DNA of 64,000 bases from Desertibacillus haloalkaliphilus (GTDB taxonomy: Bacteria; Bacillota; Bacilli; Bacillales; KJ1-10-99), in the NCBI RefSeq assembly GCF_019039105.1, contig NZ_JAHPIV010000013.1, forward strand, positions 103,193-167,192. The letters are read 5' to 3'. The position numbers and the translations under genes were made by a program. This document shows, one piece after another, positions 46,804-55,839 of the stretch; within the stretch, counting starts at the first letter, position 1, and the number at the start of each line of letters is the position of its first letter. The notes beneath the pieces were generated by a model. The model made no database searches. It was not told the origin of the DNA and saw only the letters and a list, made by a program, of their open reading frames with translations.

Positions 46804-47970
46804 TTATTTCTTAATAAATAACTGCCTTGGAAAGTCAGCAAATGCCTCACAGCCTGTATCAGTGACATAAAACGATTCACTAATTTCAACACCGTAGTCG
46901 TCATACCAAATGCCAGGAATCAAATGAAAAGCCATATTTGGTTGTAGAATTGTTTTATCTCCTTTGCGGATACTTGCGGTATGTTCCCCCCAATCTGGCG
47001 GGTAACTTAACCCGGTTGAATACCCTAATCGAGAATCTTTCATAAACCCATACTTTGCAATCGACTGGCTCCAGACCGCTTCAACTTCCTCACAGGTCAT
47101 ACCAGGTTGAATCGCAAGTAAGGTTTCATTAATCCCTTCAATGACAACCTCAGCCAAGTCCTTTACTTCTTTCGTCGGGAAACCTACCGTCACTGTTCTC
47201 GCGAGCGGGGCATGGTACCGTTTATAACAGCCTGCAAGTTCAATAATGACCGTTTGATTTTTTTTGTAAGTAACATCTGACCATGTGATGTGGGGGGCTG
47301 ATGTTTTCTCGCCGGAAGGAAGTAATGGAACAATCGCTGGATAATCACCACCAAACTCCAATGTGCCACTAATTTGAGTTTGATAAATTGCAGCTACTAC
47401 ATCATTTTCACGCACCCCTTCAGCGATCGTATTGATCGCTGTTTGCATGGCTCTTTCAGCGATCGTTGCTGCGTTTTTCATATAACGTATTTCTTTATCT
47501 GATTTAATCATTCTTAAATAATTGACAAGAAGCGTCACATCCTTGAAAACAGCATGTGCAAGACCCTTCTTTAATTGTTCAAATGCCTTAGCTGTAAAAT
47601 AATAATTCTCCATCTCAACACCAATCACACGGTTGCCAACACCTATTTTTGTTAAATAAGCGGCAATATAGTCCATCGGATGTCTCGTTCGTGAATGAAC
47701 ATACTCATCGGTATAAAAGGCTATATGCTTCGAATCCAGCCACGTCGTATATTTCGCGGCATTCGCATCTTGTTTGCGACCAATCCAAATTGGCTGATCT
47801 TGTTCGAGAATGACAATGACCATTTGGTGCACATAAAATGACCATGCATCGTACCCTGTCAGGTAATTCATATTTGAAGGATTGGTTACGAGTAACACCT
47901 CAATTCCTTCTACATCCATACGTTCCTTCGTCCTTTTCAGGCGTTCTTGATACTCTTCTTCGGTAAACAT
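46804..47970 (-). CDS. doeA: M24-family hydrolase, probable ectoine hydrolase (DoeA/EutD)
   Basis: A 388-residue protein of the creatinase/prolidase fold: creatinase-N domain (about 1-130) and an M24 domain. The metal-binding Asp-Asp pair of peptidases is absent; the equivalent segment is VIIELAGCYKRYHAPLARTVTVG, while a His/Glu segment (HLIPGIWYDDYGVEISESFYVT) remains. Creatinase-like, metal-free hydrolases including ectoine hydrolase show this pattern. With EutB- and EutC-type neighbours, ectoine ring opening to N-acetyl-diaminobutyrate is the best guess. DoeB deacetylase is not nearby. The ATG follows GGGAAGGTGAG. Confidence 0.7.
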   Translation of the reverse strand: MFTEEEYQERLKRTKERMDVEGIEVLLVTNPSNMNYLTGYDAWSFYVHQMVIVILEQDQPIWIGRKQDANAAKYTTWLDSKHIAFYTDEYVHSRTRHPMDYIAAYLTKIGVGNRVIGVEMENYYFTAKAFEQLKKGLAHAVFKDVTLLVNYLRMIKSDKEIRYMKNAATIAERAMQTAINTIAEGVRENDVVAAIYQTQISGTLEFGGDYPAIVPLLPSGEKTSAPHITWSDVTYKKNQTVIIELAGCYKRYHAPLARTVTVGFPTKEVKDLAEVVIEGINETLLAIQPGMTCEEVEAVWSQSIAKYGFMKDSRLGYSTGLSYPPDWGEHTASIRKGDKTILQPNMAFHLIPGIWYDDYGVEISESFYVTDTGCEAFADFPRQLFIKK

Positions 47971-48020
47971 CTGTGCTCACCTTCCCTTATTTATTCTTCA
48001 ATCCTAGTCATGAAAGTTAC

Positions 48021-49001
48021 TTAGGAAAGGCGGGTGCCAGCGTGACGAGTGATTAATGTCTGATAGGCCAATTCTGCAATCATCGTATCTTGGACGCCAG
48101 TACCAGTTAAATCACATATCGTTATTTCGTTGTCATTGTTTCTAGGCGAACATCCTGTTGACGTAACCTCACCTAATTCAATGATCTTATCAGTATGTGT
48201 CAGCAAATCCTTTTCAAAGGCATGATGAAGTTCTCCTAGGCGCAAACATTGCGACTTAACATCACAAACGATGTGGTCAGCATAAGTGAAGACACCTGTT
48301 TCAAGCTCCTGTTTGTGTTCAGCGTCTGAGCCCATCGCTGTAATATGAAGCCCAGGGTGGAGCCAGTCAGATTTGATCAATGGTTTTGTGCTTGGTGTTG
48401 TTGTAACAACAATGTCGCTAGCTTTAACGACCTCTTCAATGGAGTCCGCAACGGTAAAGGTCGCATCACAAAAAGACTTAACTTCATTGATATACGTTTG
48501 AACACGCTTATGATTCCGTCCATATACGATGACATCAGTAAATGAGCGCACATTTGTCAATGCTTGAAGCTGGTAACGTGCTTGACTTCCAGTCCCGATG
48601 ATCCCGACGGTTTGAACTTGTTTTTTTGCCATGTATTTACTAGCTATCGCTCCTGCTGCCGCTGTTCGGATATCCGTCAAATATCCTTGGTCGGCAAGAA
48701 CTGCTGCAGGAACACCTGTTTTTGCATGAATTAAAATCATCATTCCGTTTCCACTTGGAAGTCCTAACTTATCATTTTCAAAAAAACCAGACGAGATTTT
48801 AATCGCAAAGTGATCCCTTCCTGGCACATAAGCTGTTTTCACGTCTACTTCTCCTTGATGTTCTGGGATATCCACTCTCATGATTGGAGGCATAGCAACG
48901 TTTTGAGTGATTAATTTTGAAAACCCATCCTCAATCACTGCAATCGATGCATCATCTAAGGCGATATGCTTTTTAATTTCCTTCTCTGTAAACACAATCA
49001 T
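48021..49001 (-). CDS. eutC: ornithine-cyclodeaminase/mu-crystallin family protein (EutC-like)
   Basis: A 326-residue NAD-binding protein. It has the family core VKISSGFFENDKLGLPSGNG replaced here by IKISSGFFENDKLGLPSGNG, then GVPAAVLADQGYLTDIRTAAAG and a Rossmann motif GIIGTGSQARYQL. Ornithine cyclodeaminase family members act on amino or imino acids; EutC is the version found with EutB in hydroxyectoine use. The ATG at 49001 follows AAGGGGGAA. It sits 50 bases upstream of the doeA-like gene. Confidence 0.72.
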   Translation of the reverse strand: MIVFTEKEIKKHIALDDASIAVIEDGFSKLITQNVAMPPIMRVDIPEHQGEVDVKTAYVPGRDHFAIKISSGFFENDKLGLPSGNGMMILIHAKTGVPAAVLADQGYLTDIRTAAAGAIASKYMAKKQVQTVGIIGTGSQARYQLQALTNVRSFTDVIVYGRNHKRVQTYINEVKSFCDATFTVADSIEEVVKASDIVVTTTPSTKPLIKSDWLHPGLHITAMGSDAEHKQELETGVFTYADHIVCDVKSQCLRLGELHHAFEKDLLTHTDKIIELGEVTSTGCSPRNNDNEITICDLTGTGVQDTMIAELAYQTLITRHAGTRLS

Positions 49002-49046
49002 TTCTTATTCCCCCTTCACTATGCGGTCCTTGCCATTAAGTTTTTA

Positions 49047-50027
49047 CTACCCTTCACTGAGTAAAGAAGCTAAAACGTCAGGGGCGACATTGTTCCCAGT
49101 CAAAATCACAGCGATTGTCTGCCCTTTTACCGAATCAGCATCCTTTAATAATGCAGAAATTCCTGTAGCTGCCGCTCCTTCTGCGATAATTTTCTCTTTG
49201 GTTAACAGAAATCGCATACCTTCTGCAATTTCTTCTTCATTCACTAAAACAAGCTCATCCATATATTTCTTCACAAGCGGAAGTGTGTAGCGATTCGTTT
49301 GACCGATTCCACCAAGTAAACTATCAGCAAGCGTAGTCTTTTCAGGGACTGCCACTGGTTTTCCTGCTTGCAAACTTTTTTCCATGGCTGAGGCACCTTC
49401 AATCGACACAGCTTTGACGCCTATACTTGGGTCAACCTCCTTTAAGCCAAGGCCGATACCCGATAGTAAGCCCCCGCCAGAGAGTGGAATAACAACTTGA
49501 TCGATACTAGGTAGATCTTCCATTAATTCAAGGGCAATCGTTCCCTGACCAGCTATTACATAAGGATCATCAAAAGGAGGAATCACGGTTAGACCCTCTT
49601 GCTCTTTAAGGCGTTGACATTCATTTTCAGCATCATCTTGCGACTCACCGATTACCTTCACCTCTGCACCAAGTCGCTTGAGCGAATCGACTTTCGCGTT
49701 TGGTACTCGGTTTGAAATGCATATCACTGCTCTGATCCCTAGCACACCTGCAAGAAATGCTATCGCTAAGCCATGATTGCCTGTCGAAAACGTTGTAATG
49801 CCACGCTTTTTTTCCATTTCTGTAAGAGCAAGCATTTTATTCGCTGCACCACGCAGTTTAAATGCTCCAATTTCGTTTGTCATTTCCATTTTTACGTAAA
49901 CATTTGCGTCTAATCTTTCTGACAAATGGTGTGACTTCTTTAATGGTGATTTTTTCATAAGTGATTGAATTCGTCTTTTCGCTTCAAACAAATGTCGGAG
50001 GGTGAGTTGCTCACTGTTGTTTGTCAT
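49047..50027 (-). CDS. eutB: threonine-dehydratase-like PLP enzyme (EutB-like)
   Basis: A 326-residue fold-type-II PLP enzyme. The PLP Lys is K57 in EIGAFKLRGAANKM, and the phosphate-binding glycine loop is VVIPLSGGGLLSGIG. Threonine dehydratase and hydroxyectoine dehydratase EutB share this pattern; the shorter length without an ACT domain fits EutB. It is first in the minus-strand operon with eutC, the doeA-like gene and an acyl-CoA synthetase. The start ATG follows AGGGGAG at a rather long distance (14 bases), so the translation signal is weak. Confidence 0.72.
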   Translation of the reverse strand: MTNNSEQLTLRHLFEAKRRIQSLMKKSPLKKSHHLSERLDANVYVKMEMTNEIGAFKLRGAANKMLALTEMEKKRGITTFSTGNHGLAIAFLAGVLGIRAVICISNRVPNAKVDSLKRLGAEVKVIGESQDDAENECQRLKEQEGLTVIPPFDDPYVIAGQGTIALELMEDLPSIDQVVIPLSGGGLLSGIGLGLKEVDPSIGVKAVSIEGASAMEKSLQAGKPVAVPEKTTLADSLLGGIGQTNRYTLPLVKKYMDELVLVNEEEIAEGMRFLLTKEKIIAEGAAATGISALLKDADSVKGQTIAVILTGNNVAPDVLASLLSEG

Positions 50028-50216
50028 GATCCACTATCAGTCTCCCCTGTAAATAAAGTCATTTACTTTATGTATATAATTGCAAGGATGCCTCTATGAG
50101 CGTAAAAAATATCATTCCAGCCAATGTAAAAACAAAAATTACCTGAATAGTAACTAATCACGAAATAAACAATATAATTGTAGGCAGTGAGTATCTTGTA
50201 AAAGGAGGAAATCGTA

Positions 50217-50420
50217 ATGACCTCATTAACAACAAAAGAATTAGCGTTTATTGAAGATGAAATTCGTGCTGAACAAATTACAGCGAAAACACTCAATTGG
50301 TGTGCAAGCCAATGCTCTGACTTGGAATTTGCGACTCGGCTTGAGCAAATGGCTGAAGAGCACCAACTACGAGTGGCTGATTTGAGCCAATATTTTAACC
50401 AAGCCGGAAATCCACAGTAA
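50217..50420 (+). CDS. small spore-coat-type protein
   Basis: A 67-residue helical protein with two cysteines (WCASQC). It overlaps in style with short coat proteins that pair with CotF-type genes in Bacillus (KELAFIEDEIRAEQITAKTLNWCASQC). It is probably a spore coat component, deduced from its resemblance and from the next gene. AAAGGAGG lies eight bases upstream, and the next gene follows 14 bases after the stop. Confidence 0.7.
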   Translation: MTSLTTKELAFIEDEIRAEQITAKTLNWCASQCSDLEFATRLEQMAEEHQLRVADLSQYFNQAGNPQ

Positions 50421-50434
50421 AGGAGGAAGATACG

Positions 50435-50737
50435 ATGCCAAACAATATTGGATCAAAAGGACTAACAGATCGTGAGATTGCCCAGCTTTGCCTCGAATTA
50501 GAAAAAAACCGTTGCCGTAGTGTCAGCCATACGATCCTCGAAGCAAGTAATGAGCAATTACGGCAAATTTACAGCCAGTGTCAGCAACAATACTTAGCTC
50601 ACCAACAAGACCTCTACGAGTTAATGAATGAGCGGGGCTGGTATACGGTTGATGATGCGACACCTGAAGAAATTGGCGAGGTCCAAGGCCTAATGCAACA
50701 AAACTTAAATCCGGGCCGTCATCAGCCACAACAATAG
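50435..50737 (+). CDS. CotF-like spore coat protein
   Basis: A 100-residue protein with the CotF-domain pattern (LTDREIAQLCLELEKNRCRS, then QQQYLAHQQDLYELMNERGWY). CotF-type proteins form part of the spore coat. It has a four-helix, ferritin-like look. AAAGGAGG precedes the ATG, and the strong terminator at 50770 ends this two-gene operon. Confidence 0.8.
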   Translation: MPNNIGSKGLTDREIAQLCLELEKNRCRSVSHTILEASNEQLRQIYSQCQQQYLAHQQDLYELMNERGWYTVDDATPEEIGEVQGLMQQNLNPGRHQPQQ

Positions 50738-50769
50738 GGTACACATTGGCAATCGCCTATCGACGTCAT

Positions 50770-50797
50770 CCGCTATGAACACTCATAGCGGTTTTTT
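50770..50797 (+). terminator. terminator of the coat-protein operon
   Basis: CCGCTATGA pairs with TCATAGCGG across a four-base loop, followed by TTTTTT. Confidence 0.9.
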
Positions 50798-50810
50798 CGA
50801 TTACACCTGT

Positions 50811-50849
50811 AAAAAAAGGCTGAGTCCACATTTTGACTCAGCCCTTTTT
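50811..50849 (-). terminator. terminator of the Tad operon
   Basis: GGCTGAGTC pairs with GACTCAGCC; the A-run at 50811-50817 becomes the T-run on the minus strand. It overlaps the end of tadC. Confidence 0.85.
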
Positions 50850-51760
50850 TACAGCCATTCAGTTATCGCAGTCACGATTAACGGACCTAGTAGAACAATA
50901 AATAACGTTGGAAAAATAAATAAAACCATTGGAATCATCATCTTTACAGGTGCTTTCATCGCCTGTTCTCTCGCTTCTTGACGTTTTTGCTCGCGAATTC
51001 TAGCCGTTTGCGCTCGCAGCACTTTTGTCATTCCAATCCCCATCTGATCGGCTTGAATGAGAGCACTGATGACACTTTGAAACTGATCGGAAGGGACACG
51101 TTCACGAAGTTCAGTAAAAGCCTCGCGCTTAGATTTACCAAGTTTCATATCATCGAGCGCAACCAAAAACTCCTCTGATAATGGCCCTTTCATTTGCCGG
51201 GCGACCTTATTCAATGCTCCGTCTAACCCTAAGCCAGCTTCAATCGAGATATTAACCATATCAAAAAAGTCAGCCATCAATTTTTTAATTTGTTGTGTTC
51301 GTCGCTTTTGTTTATCTTTTAAATAGAGAACCGGATAATAAAATCCAACTCCACCAACAACTAGCGCTGCTAAGATGACACGAGCTTGACTTTCAGCACT
51401 GTGAAAAAATAACAAAAGAATAAAAAAGAACAACCCAATCCCAAAGCCAATTTGTACGATTATAAAACGAATCGGGGTCAGATTAAATGGTGTACCGGCT
51501 TGCCGTATTTTCGTTCGTAATTCTTGTTCTTTTTCTCTTGTTACGTATTTTCGTAACAACGACTCAATCCTCCCCATGATCGGCCTAAACCACGTTCTAT
51601 TTTTCTCCTCCTGTATGTTTTCAACAGGCTGAATCGGATCCATTAATTCAACAACACGCTTTTCAACTTGTAAGCGTTGTGACAACATAAGCGATAATAG
51701 ACCTGCCATGAGACACGTGAAGAACAAACTTCCCATTATAAACAATAGCAAAGCAATCAT
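50849..51760 (-). CDS. tadC: Tad pilus inner-membrane platform protein TadC
   Basis: A 303-residue type II secretion F domain protein with membrane helices near the N terminus, in the middle (about 95-145) and at the end. The GspF-like motif FFDMVNISIEAGLGLDGAL and the C-terminal VLRAQTARIREQKRQEAREQAMKAP segment are typical of TadC. The ATG at 51760 follows GGAGG by nine bases, four bases after the tadB stop; the longer frame to 51808 overlaps tadB. It is the last gene of the Tad operon. Confidence 0.9.
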   Translation of the reverse strand: MIALLLFIMGSLFFTCLMAGLLSLMLSQRLQVEKRVVELMDPIQPVENIQEEKNRTWFRPIMGRIESLLRKYVTREKEQELRTKIRQAGTPFNLTPIRFIIVQIGFGIGLFFFILLLFFHSAESQARVILAALVVGGVGFYYPVLYLKDKQKRRTQQIKKLMADFFDMVNISIEAGLGLDGALNKVARQMKGPLSEEFLVALDDMKLGKSKREAFTELRERVPSDQFQSVISALIQADQMGIGMTKVLRAQTARIREQKRQEAREQAMKAPVKMMIPMVLFIFPTLFIVLLGPLIVTAITEWL

Positions 51761-51764
51761 CCAT

Positions 51765-52715
51765 CTACACCTCCACGTTGATGATTTTTTGAATAGCGAT
51801 CCAACCAATCAACGCTGATATAACTCCGGCACTCATTAAAAACCAACCTAATGGGTGTGTAAACAGTGGTTCAAAGTATTCGGGATTCATCAAGTTTAAT
51901 AATAGGCCCAATACAAATGGTAGTAACGTGATGATCCATGCTGACATCCGTCCTTGTGACGTGAGCGTTTTCAACTCTTCCTGAATACGAACTCGCTCCC
52001 GAATCGTCTCCTGCATCGATCCTAAAAGATCAGCCAAATTCCCACCAGTAGTGCGCTGTATTAATAAAGCACTGACAACAAGCTTCAAATCTTCATTTGG
52101 CAATCGGTTTAGTAAATGCGCAAACGCCGATTCCATTGTTTCACCTAAATTAATTTCGCGAATCGTCTTATTAAACTCCGGTCCAAGAGGGTCGGGAACT
52201 TCTTGAGCAACAACCTGCATCGATTGGATAAAGCTAAAACCCGCTTTCATAGCTGTTTCCATCGTTCCGAGTGCATGTGGCAGCTGTTGTGCGGATTGTA
52301 CGAGTCGCAATTGTTTTTTCCTTTTTAAATATAAAATAGGAAGAAAGAAGCCACCGATAAAAAATAACACCATTACAATAAACAGACTATCGATAATAAA
52401 TGCAACCACAAACGCGAGCCCACCTAAGACGAGGCGCATAATAAAAAAGCCTTCAGCATTAATCGTCAACCCTGCTTTCTCTAAATCTATCTCCCATTTT
52501 TGTACAAATCTCACGTTCTGAAATGGTCTTCCAAGCTGTTCAATAAGCCGACGACGTTCAGTTGCTGCTTCCTTTTTTTCGACTCGCTTTTTTTCTTTTT
52601 TTTCACGTGGTAAATATTTTCCAATCCGTTGCTCATACCTTTCGTTCCGTTTACCAAACCACATGCCAATCGCAGCAAATAGAACGGTAAACACAACGAA
52701 CAAAATGAAAAACAT
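51765..52715 (-). CDS. tadB: Tad pilus platform protein TadB
   Basis: A 316-residue protein with type II secretion F domain. Membrane helices at about 2-22, 85-115 and 285-315; the motif LPHALGTMETAMKAGFSFIQSM and the LIQRTTGGNLADLLGSMQETIRERVRI segment are characteristic of TadB. The ATG at 52715 follows GAGGAGG, five bases after the tadA stop. Together with TadC it forms the membrane platform that extrudes Flp pilin. Confidence 0.92.
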   Translation of the reverse strand: MFFILFVVFTVLFAAIGMWFGKRNERYEQRIGKYLPREKKEKKRVEKKEAATERRRLIEQLGRPFQNVRFVQKWEIDLEKAGLTINAEGFFIMRLVLGGLAFVVAFIIDSLFIVMVLFFIGGFFLPILYLKRKKQLRLVQSAQQLPHALGTMETAMKAGFSFIQSMQVVAQEVPDPLGPEFNKTIREINLGETMESAFAHLLNRLPNEDLKLVVSALLIQRTTGGNLADLLGSMQETIRERVRIQEELKTLTSQGRMSAWIITLLPFVLGLLLNLMNPEYFEPLFTHPLGWFLMSAGVISALIGWIAIQKIINVEV

Positions 52716-52720
52716 CGCGC

Positions 52721-54061
52721 CTACACCTCCTCTTGGAACCACTCAGCAGGAAGTGTAATCCCATATCGCTCTAATTTATCGGCACAATCAGGGCGGATCC
52801 CTGTTGAGGTAAACGTCCCTTCAATTTTTCCATCAACTGTTAAGCCGGTTTGCTTAAATACAAATAAATCCTGAAGAATGATGGTATCCCCTTCCATCCC
52901 TAACACTTCAGTAATGTGGGTAATTTTACGGCTACCGTCCTTTAACCTTGATTGTTGGATGATGAGGTCAATCGCTCCTGAAATCTGATTACGAATCGCT
53001 CGTAGCGGCAAATCAACTCCAGCCATTAGTACCATCGTCTCAAGGCGAGAAATCATATCTCGAGGAGTATTCGAGTGTCCAGTCGCAAGAGAGCCGTCAT
53101 GCCCGGTATTCATCGCCTGTAACATATCAAGCGCTTCTGCACTACGAACCTCTCCGATAATGACACGATCAGGGCGCATTCGTAACGAGTTTCGCACCAG
53201 GTCACGAATCGATACTGCTCCTCTGCCTTCAATGTTAGGCGGACGTGTTTCTAAAGAAACGACATGATCTTGTCCTAATTGTAATTCCGCAGCATCCTCA
53301 ATTGTGACAATTCGTTCCGTATCTGGAATAAAGTTGGAAAGGACATTCAGTAGGGTTGTTTTCCCAGAGCCTGTTCCTCCACTAATAAAAACATTGAGAC
53401 GCGCTTTAACACATCCTTCTAAAAATTTCGCCATTTCTTCACTTAATGTGCCAAAGGTAATGAGGTCATTAATATCAAGGCGGTTTTCCGGAAATTTACG
53501 AATCGTAATACTTGGGCCATTTAAGGCTAATGGAGGGATAATCGCATTGACACGGCTACCATCAGGAAGTCTTGCATCAACCATTGGACTACTTTCATCA
53601 ATTCGCCGTCCTAATGGCGCAACGATTTTTTCAATCACTTGGAGAACATGATCATCATCACGAAAACTAAAATCACTTTTGACTAACTTACCATCTTTTT
53701 CAATGTATATTTGCTCAGGCCCATTCACCATCACTTCCGACACGGAACGATCAGCTAATAATGGTGTAATTGGTCCATAACCCATTAATTCGTCCGTTAC
53801 AGTTTGGATTAAATGTTTCTTTGCTTCAAACGTTAACCGTTCACCTTCTTCTTCAAAAAAAGGGGTGACAATTTGCGGAATTAATTCCGTTAATTCCTCG
53901 TCAGAAATGTCATTATGCTTTTTCAATTCATCCATGACGAATTTATGAAGCTTTGACTTTAGATTTGGTTCTTTTACAACCCGTTTATCCTTTACTTTTT
54001 CATGACTAGCTTTCGTTGTCGTCGCGACATTTTTCTCATTTAAACGCTGCAATAATGACAC
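52721..54061 (-). CDS. tadA: Tad pilus assembly ATPase TadA (CpaF)
   Basis: A 446-residue hexameric secretion ATPase. Walker A is FISGGTGSGKTTLLNVLSN, the Asp and His boxes follow in RIVTIEDAAELQLGQ and TGHDGSLATGHSNTP, and the N-terminal domain contains VSEVMVNGPEQIYIEKDGK. It powers pilus assembly and possibly retraction at the membrane. The start is a GTG after GGAGGCG. It is closely linked to tadB. Confidence 0.95.
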   Translation of the reverse strand: MSLLQRLNEKNVATTTKASHEKVKDKRVVKEPNLKSKLHKFVMDELKKHNDISDEELTELIPQIVTPFFEEEGERLTFEAKKHLIQTVTDELMGYGPITPLLADRSVSEVMVNGPEQIYIEKDGKLVKSDFSFRDDDHVLQVIEKIVAPLGRRIDESSPMVDARLPDGSRVNAIIPPLALNGPSITIRKFPENRLDINDLITFGTLSEEMAKFLEGCVKARLNVFISGGTGSGKTTLLNVLSNFIPDTERIVTIEDAAELQLGQDHVVSLETRPPNIEGRGAVSIRDLVRNSLRMRPDRVIIGEVRSAEALDMLQAMNTGHDGSLATGHSNTPRDMISRLETMVLMAGVDLPLRAIRNQISGAIDLIIQQSRLKDGSRKITHITEVLGMEGDTIILQDLFVFKQTGLTVDGKIEGTFTSTGIRPDCADKLERYGITLPAEWFQEEV

Positions 54062-54079
54062 GAGTTTTCGCCTCCGTTC

Positions 54080-55258
54080 TTACTTTTTAAAGAGCCGTAA
54101 TAAACGTGGTTTTTTCTTCGGTTGATCATTCTTTCCAGTAAGTTTATCCGCAAGTGTTACAATCCCCTTGGCAACTGCTGATTTATTTTGAGATAGAACG
54201 AGCGGTTCCCCTTTATTTAATGAGGACACCACCGCTTTATAGTCACTAGCAATTCGAGAATAAACATCGATCCCCATAATATTTTTAACAGTTTCAATGG
54301 TCATTCCTTCCATCTCAGCATCACGATTAAGAACAACTTTTATACGGTCCTTCAACCCAAGCAGCGCTAACGTTTCAATCGCTAGCTTACCATTTTTTAA
54401 CGTCGGCAAATCCATTGCTGTTATTAATAAAATTTCTTGAGAATACTCAAGAGCAACAAGGACAGTCTCTACAAGCGCAGGCGGTGTATCAAAAATAATA
54501 TAATCATATTCATACATCAGTGCCTCACAAATGAACGATACATGTTCACCATTGACGACTTCTGCAAACTCCGGTAGCAACGGTGCAGAGAGAATATCAA
54601 CACCCGATTTGTGCGTGACCATAAATGGCTTTACTTTCTTCTCCTCTGTCACCTCATAGGATTCTTTAATCCACTCATAGATGGTTGTCTTCGGTTGGAC
54701 GTCAAAGGAAATCGAGACATCTCCAAACTGCAAGTCAAGATCAATGATTGCGACTTTGTTCTTTTGTTTAGCTAGTGATACAGCTAGGTTCACCGCAATC
54801 GTTGTCTTCCCAACGCCACCTTTCGTACTACAAACGGTCAGTACCTGTGCTGGTGATCTTTCCTTCTCTTTGACCTGGGTTGTGTTTTCCGTTTTAAATT
54901 CAATAATGCTTTCTGCTTTTTTGACGGCTTGAGTGATGTCCTCTTCCTGCAACGGTGTTTCGAGCGCATCGACGGCACCGACATACATCGCTTTTTTTAG
55001 ATCGATCTCTTCTTTGGAGGCTATTAAAATAATTGTTACGAGCGGGTAAGCAAACGATAATTCTCCACATAATTCATAAATATCATAGGTGGTGCTTTCA
55101 TATAAAAAAATAATCGTTCCTTGATTGGCTTGAATGTTCTTTTTTAAGTTTCTTTCAACCGAAAAGTGCTTTAACACCTTTCCGTGCCTCCGCGCAACAA
55201 TTTTGATTTCGTTTAGTTTATTTTCAGAATCAGCGAGTGCCAACCATCTCATCTTCAT
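54080..55258 (-). CDS. tadZ: Tad pilus localisation protein TadZ/CpaE
   Basis: A 392-residue protein with an N-terminal receiver-like domain (about 1-120, without the normal phospho-Asp) and a MinD/ParA-type ATPase domain (VCSTKGGVGKTTIAVNLAVSLA, then IIDLDLQFGDVSISFDV and YIIFDTPPALVE). TadZ/CpaE directs the pilus machinery to its site. The ATG at 55258 follows AGGAGGTGA and overlaps the 3' end of the cpaB-like gene by 29 bases, so translation is coupled. Confidence 0.9.
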   Translation of the reverse strand: MKMRWLALADSENKLNEIKIVARRHGKVLKHFSVERNLKKNIQANQGTIIFLYESTTYDIYELCGELSFAYPLVTIILIASKEEIDLKKAMYVGAVDALETPLQEEDITQAVKKAESIIEFKTENTTQVKEKERSPAQVLTVCSTKGGVGKTTIAVNLAVSLAKQKNKVAIIDLDLQFGDVSISFDVQPKTTIYEWIKESYEVTEEKKVKPFMVTHKSGVDILSAPLLPEFAEVVNGEHVSFICEALMYEYDYIIFDTPPALVETVLVALEYSQEILLITAMDLPTLKNGKLAIETLALLGLKDRIKVVLNRDAEMEGMTIETVKNIMGIDVYSRIASDYKAVVSSLNKGEPLVLSQNKSAVAKGIVTLADKLTGKNDQPKKKPRLLRLFKK

Positions 55259-55811
55259 AAAAATCACCTCCTGGCTTAACCGATTCTTCAAATTCGATCT
55301 CTCGGGCCACTGTTGAATCTATATCTCCTCTAAGCATTAATACAATTGACCCTTCGTGATCATAAAAGGCTAACACCGCAGCTTCCTCAGGCGTTAACTC
55401 GAGCGTCACGTTTTGATAATTCGTTGGCTGTGGCTGTGCTACTTCAGGATTTGCCGCTAGGGCATGTCCAACCGCGAGTACTTTCACTTGCTCTAAGAGA
55501 ATGTCAGCCGTTGTTCTTCTTTCATCGGTCGGCACAATCGAGATGACATCCACAAAATTCCCAGGCAGGATATGACCAGCAACCCCTTCAACTTCACCTA
55601 CCGCAATGGAGATCGCTCGCTTACCTTCCTCAATGTCTAATAACGGTTCCATTTCCGGTTCGAGCTCCACTTCTTCTTCAACAATTGGTTCGTCTCCTTC
55701 ACCGTCTGGCATCTCATACTCTTGATATACAGTTGATAGATAGAACAAAAAAAGTCCGGAAGTCACAACCCCAAAAATCGCTGCCATCATCCAAATTTTT
55801 TTAATGTTCAT
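55230..55811 (-). CDS. cpaB: CpaB/RcpC-like pilus protein, short form
   Basis: A 193-residue membrane-anchored protein (helix about 8-27) with an acidic Glu/Pro linker (30-60) and a RcpC-type domain (RAISIAVGEVEGVAGHILPGNFVDVISI, then VTLELTPEEAAVLAFYDHEGSIVLMLR). Typical CpaB is about 250-300 residues with an additional N-terminal SAF domain; that part is missing here and replaced by the acidic linker. Whether it is functional or reduced is unclear; gene order says it belongs to the Tad machine. Confidence 0.75.
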   Translation of the reverse strand: MNIKKIWMMAAIFGVVTSGLFLFYLSTVYQEYEMPDGEGDEPIVEEEVELEPEMEPLLDIEEGKRAISIAVGEVEGVAGHILPGNFVDVISIVPTDERRTTADILLEQVKVLAVGHALAANPEVAQPQPTNYQNVTLELTPEEAAVLAFYDHEGSIVLMLRGDIDSTVAREIEFEESVKPGGDFYEDEMVGTR

Positions 55812-55839
55812 ACGAAAATCCCCTTTGACCCGAGCAGGT

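Noticed and set aside
50217..50737. Coat-protein genes as part of the Tad locus
   Set aside because: They are on the opposite strand, end in their own terminator, and match CotF-type spore proteins.
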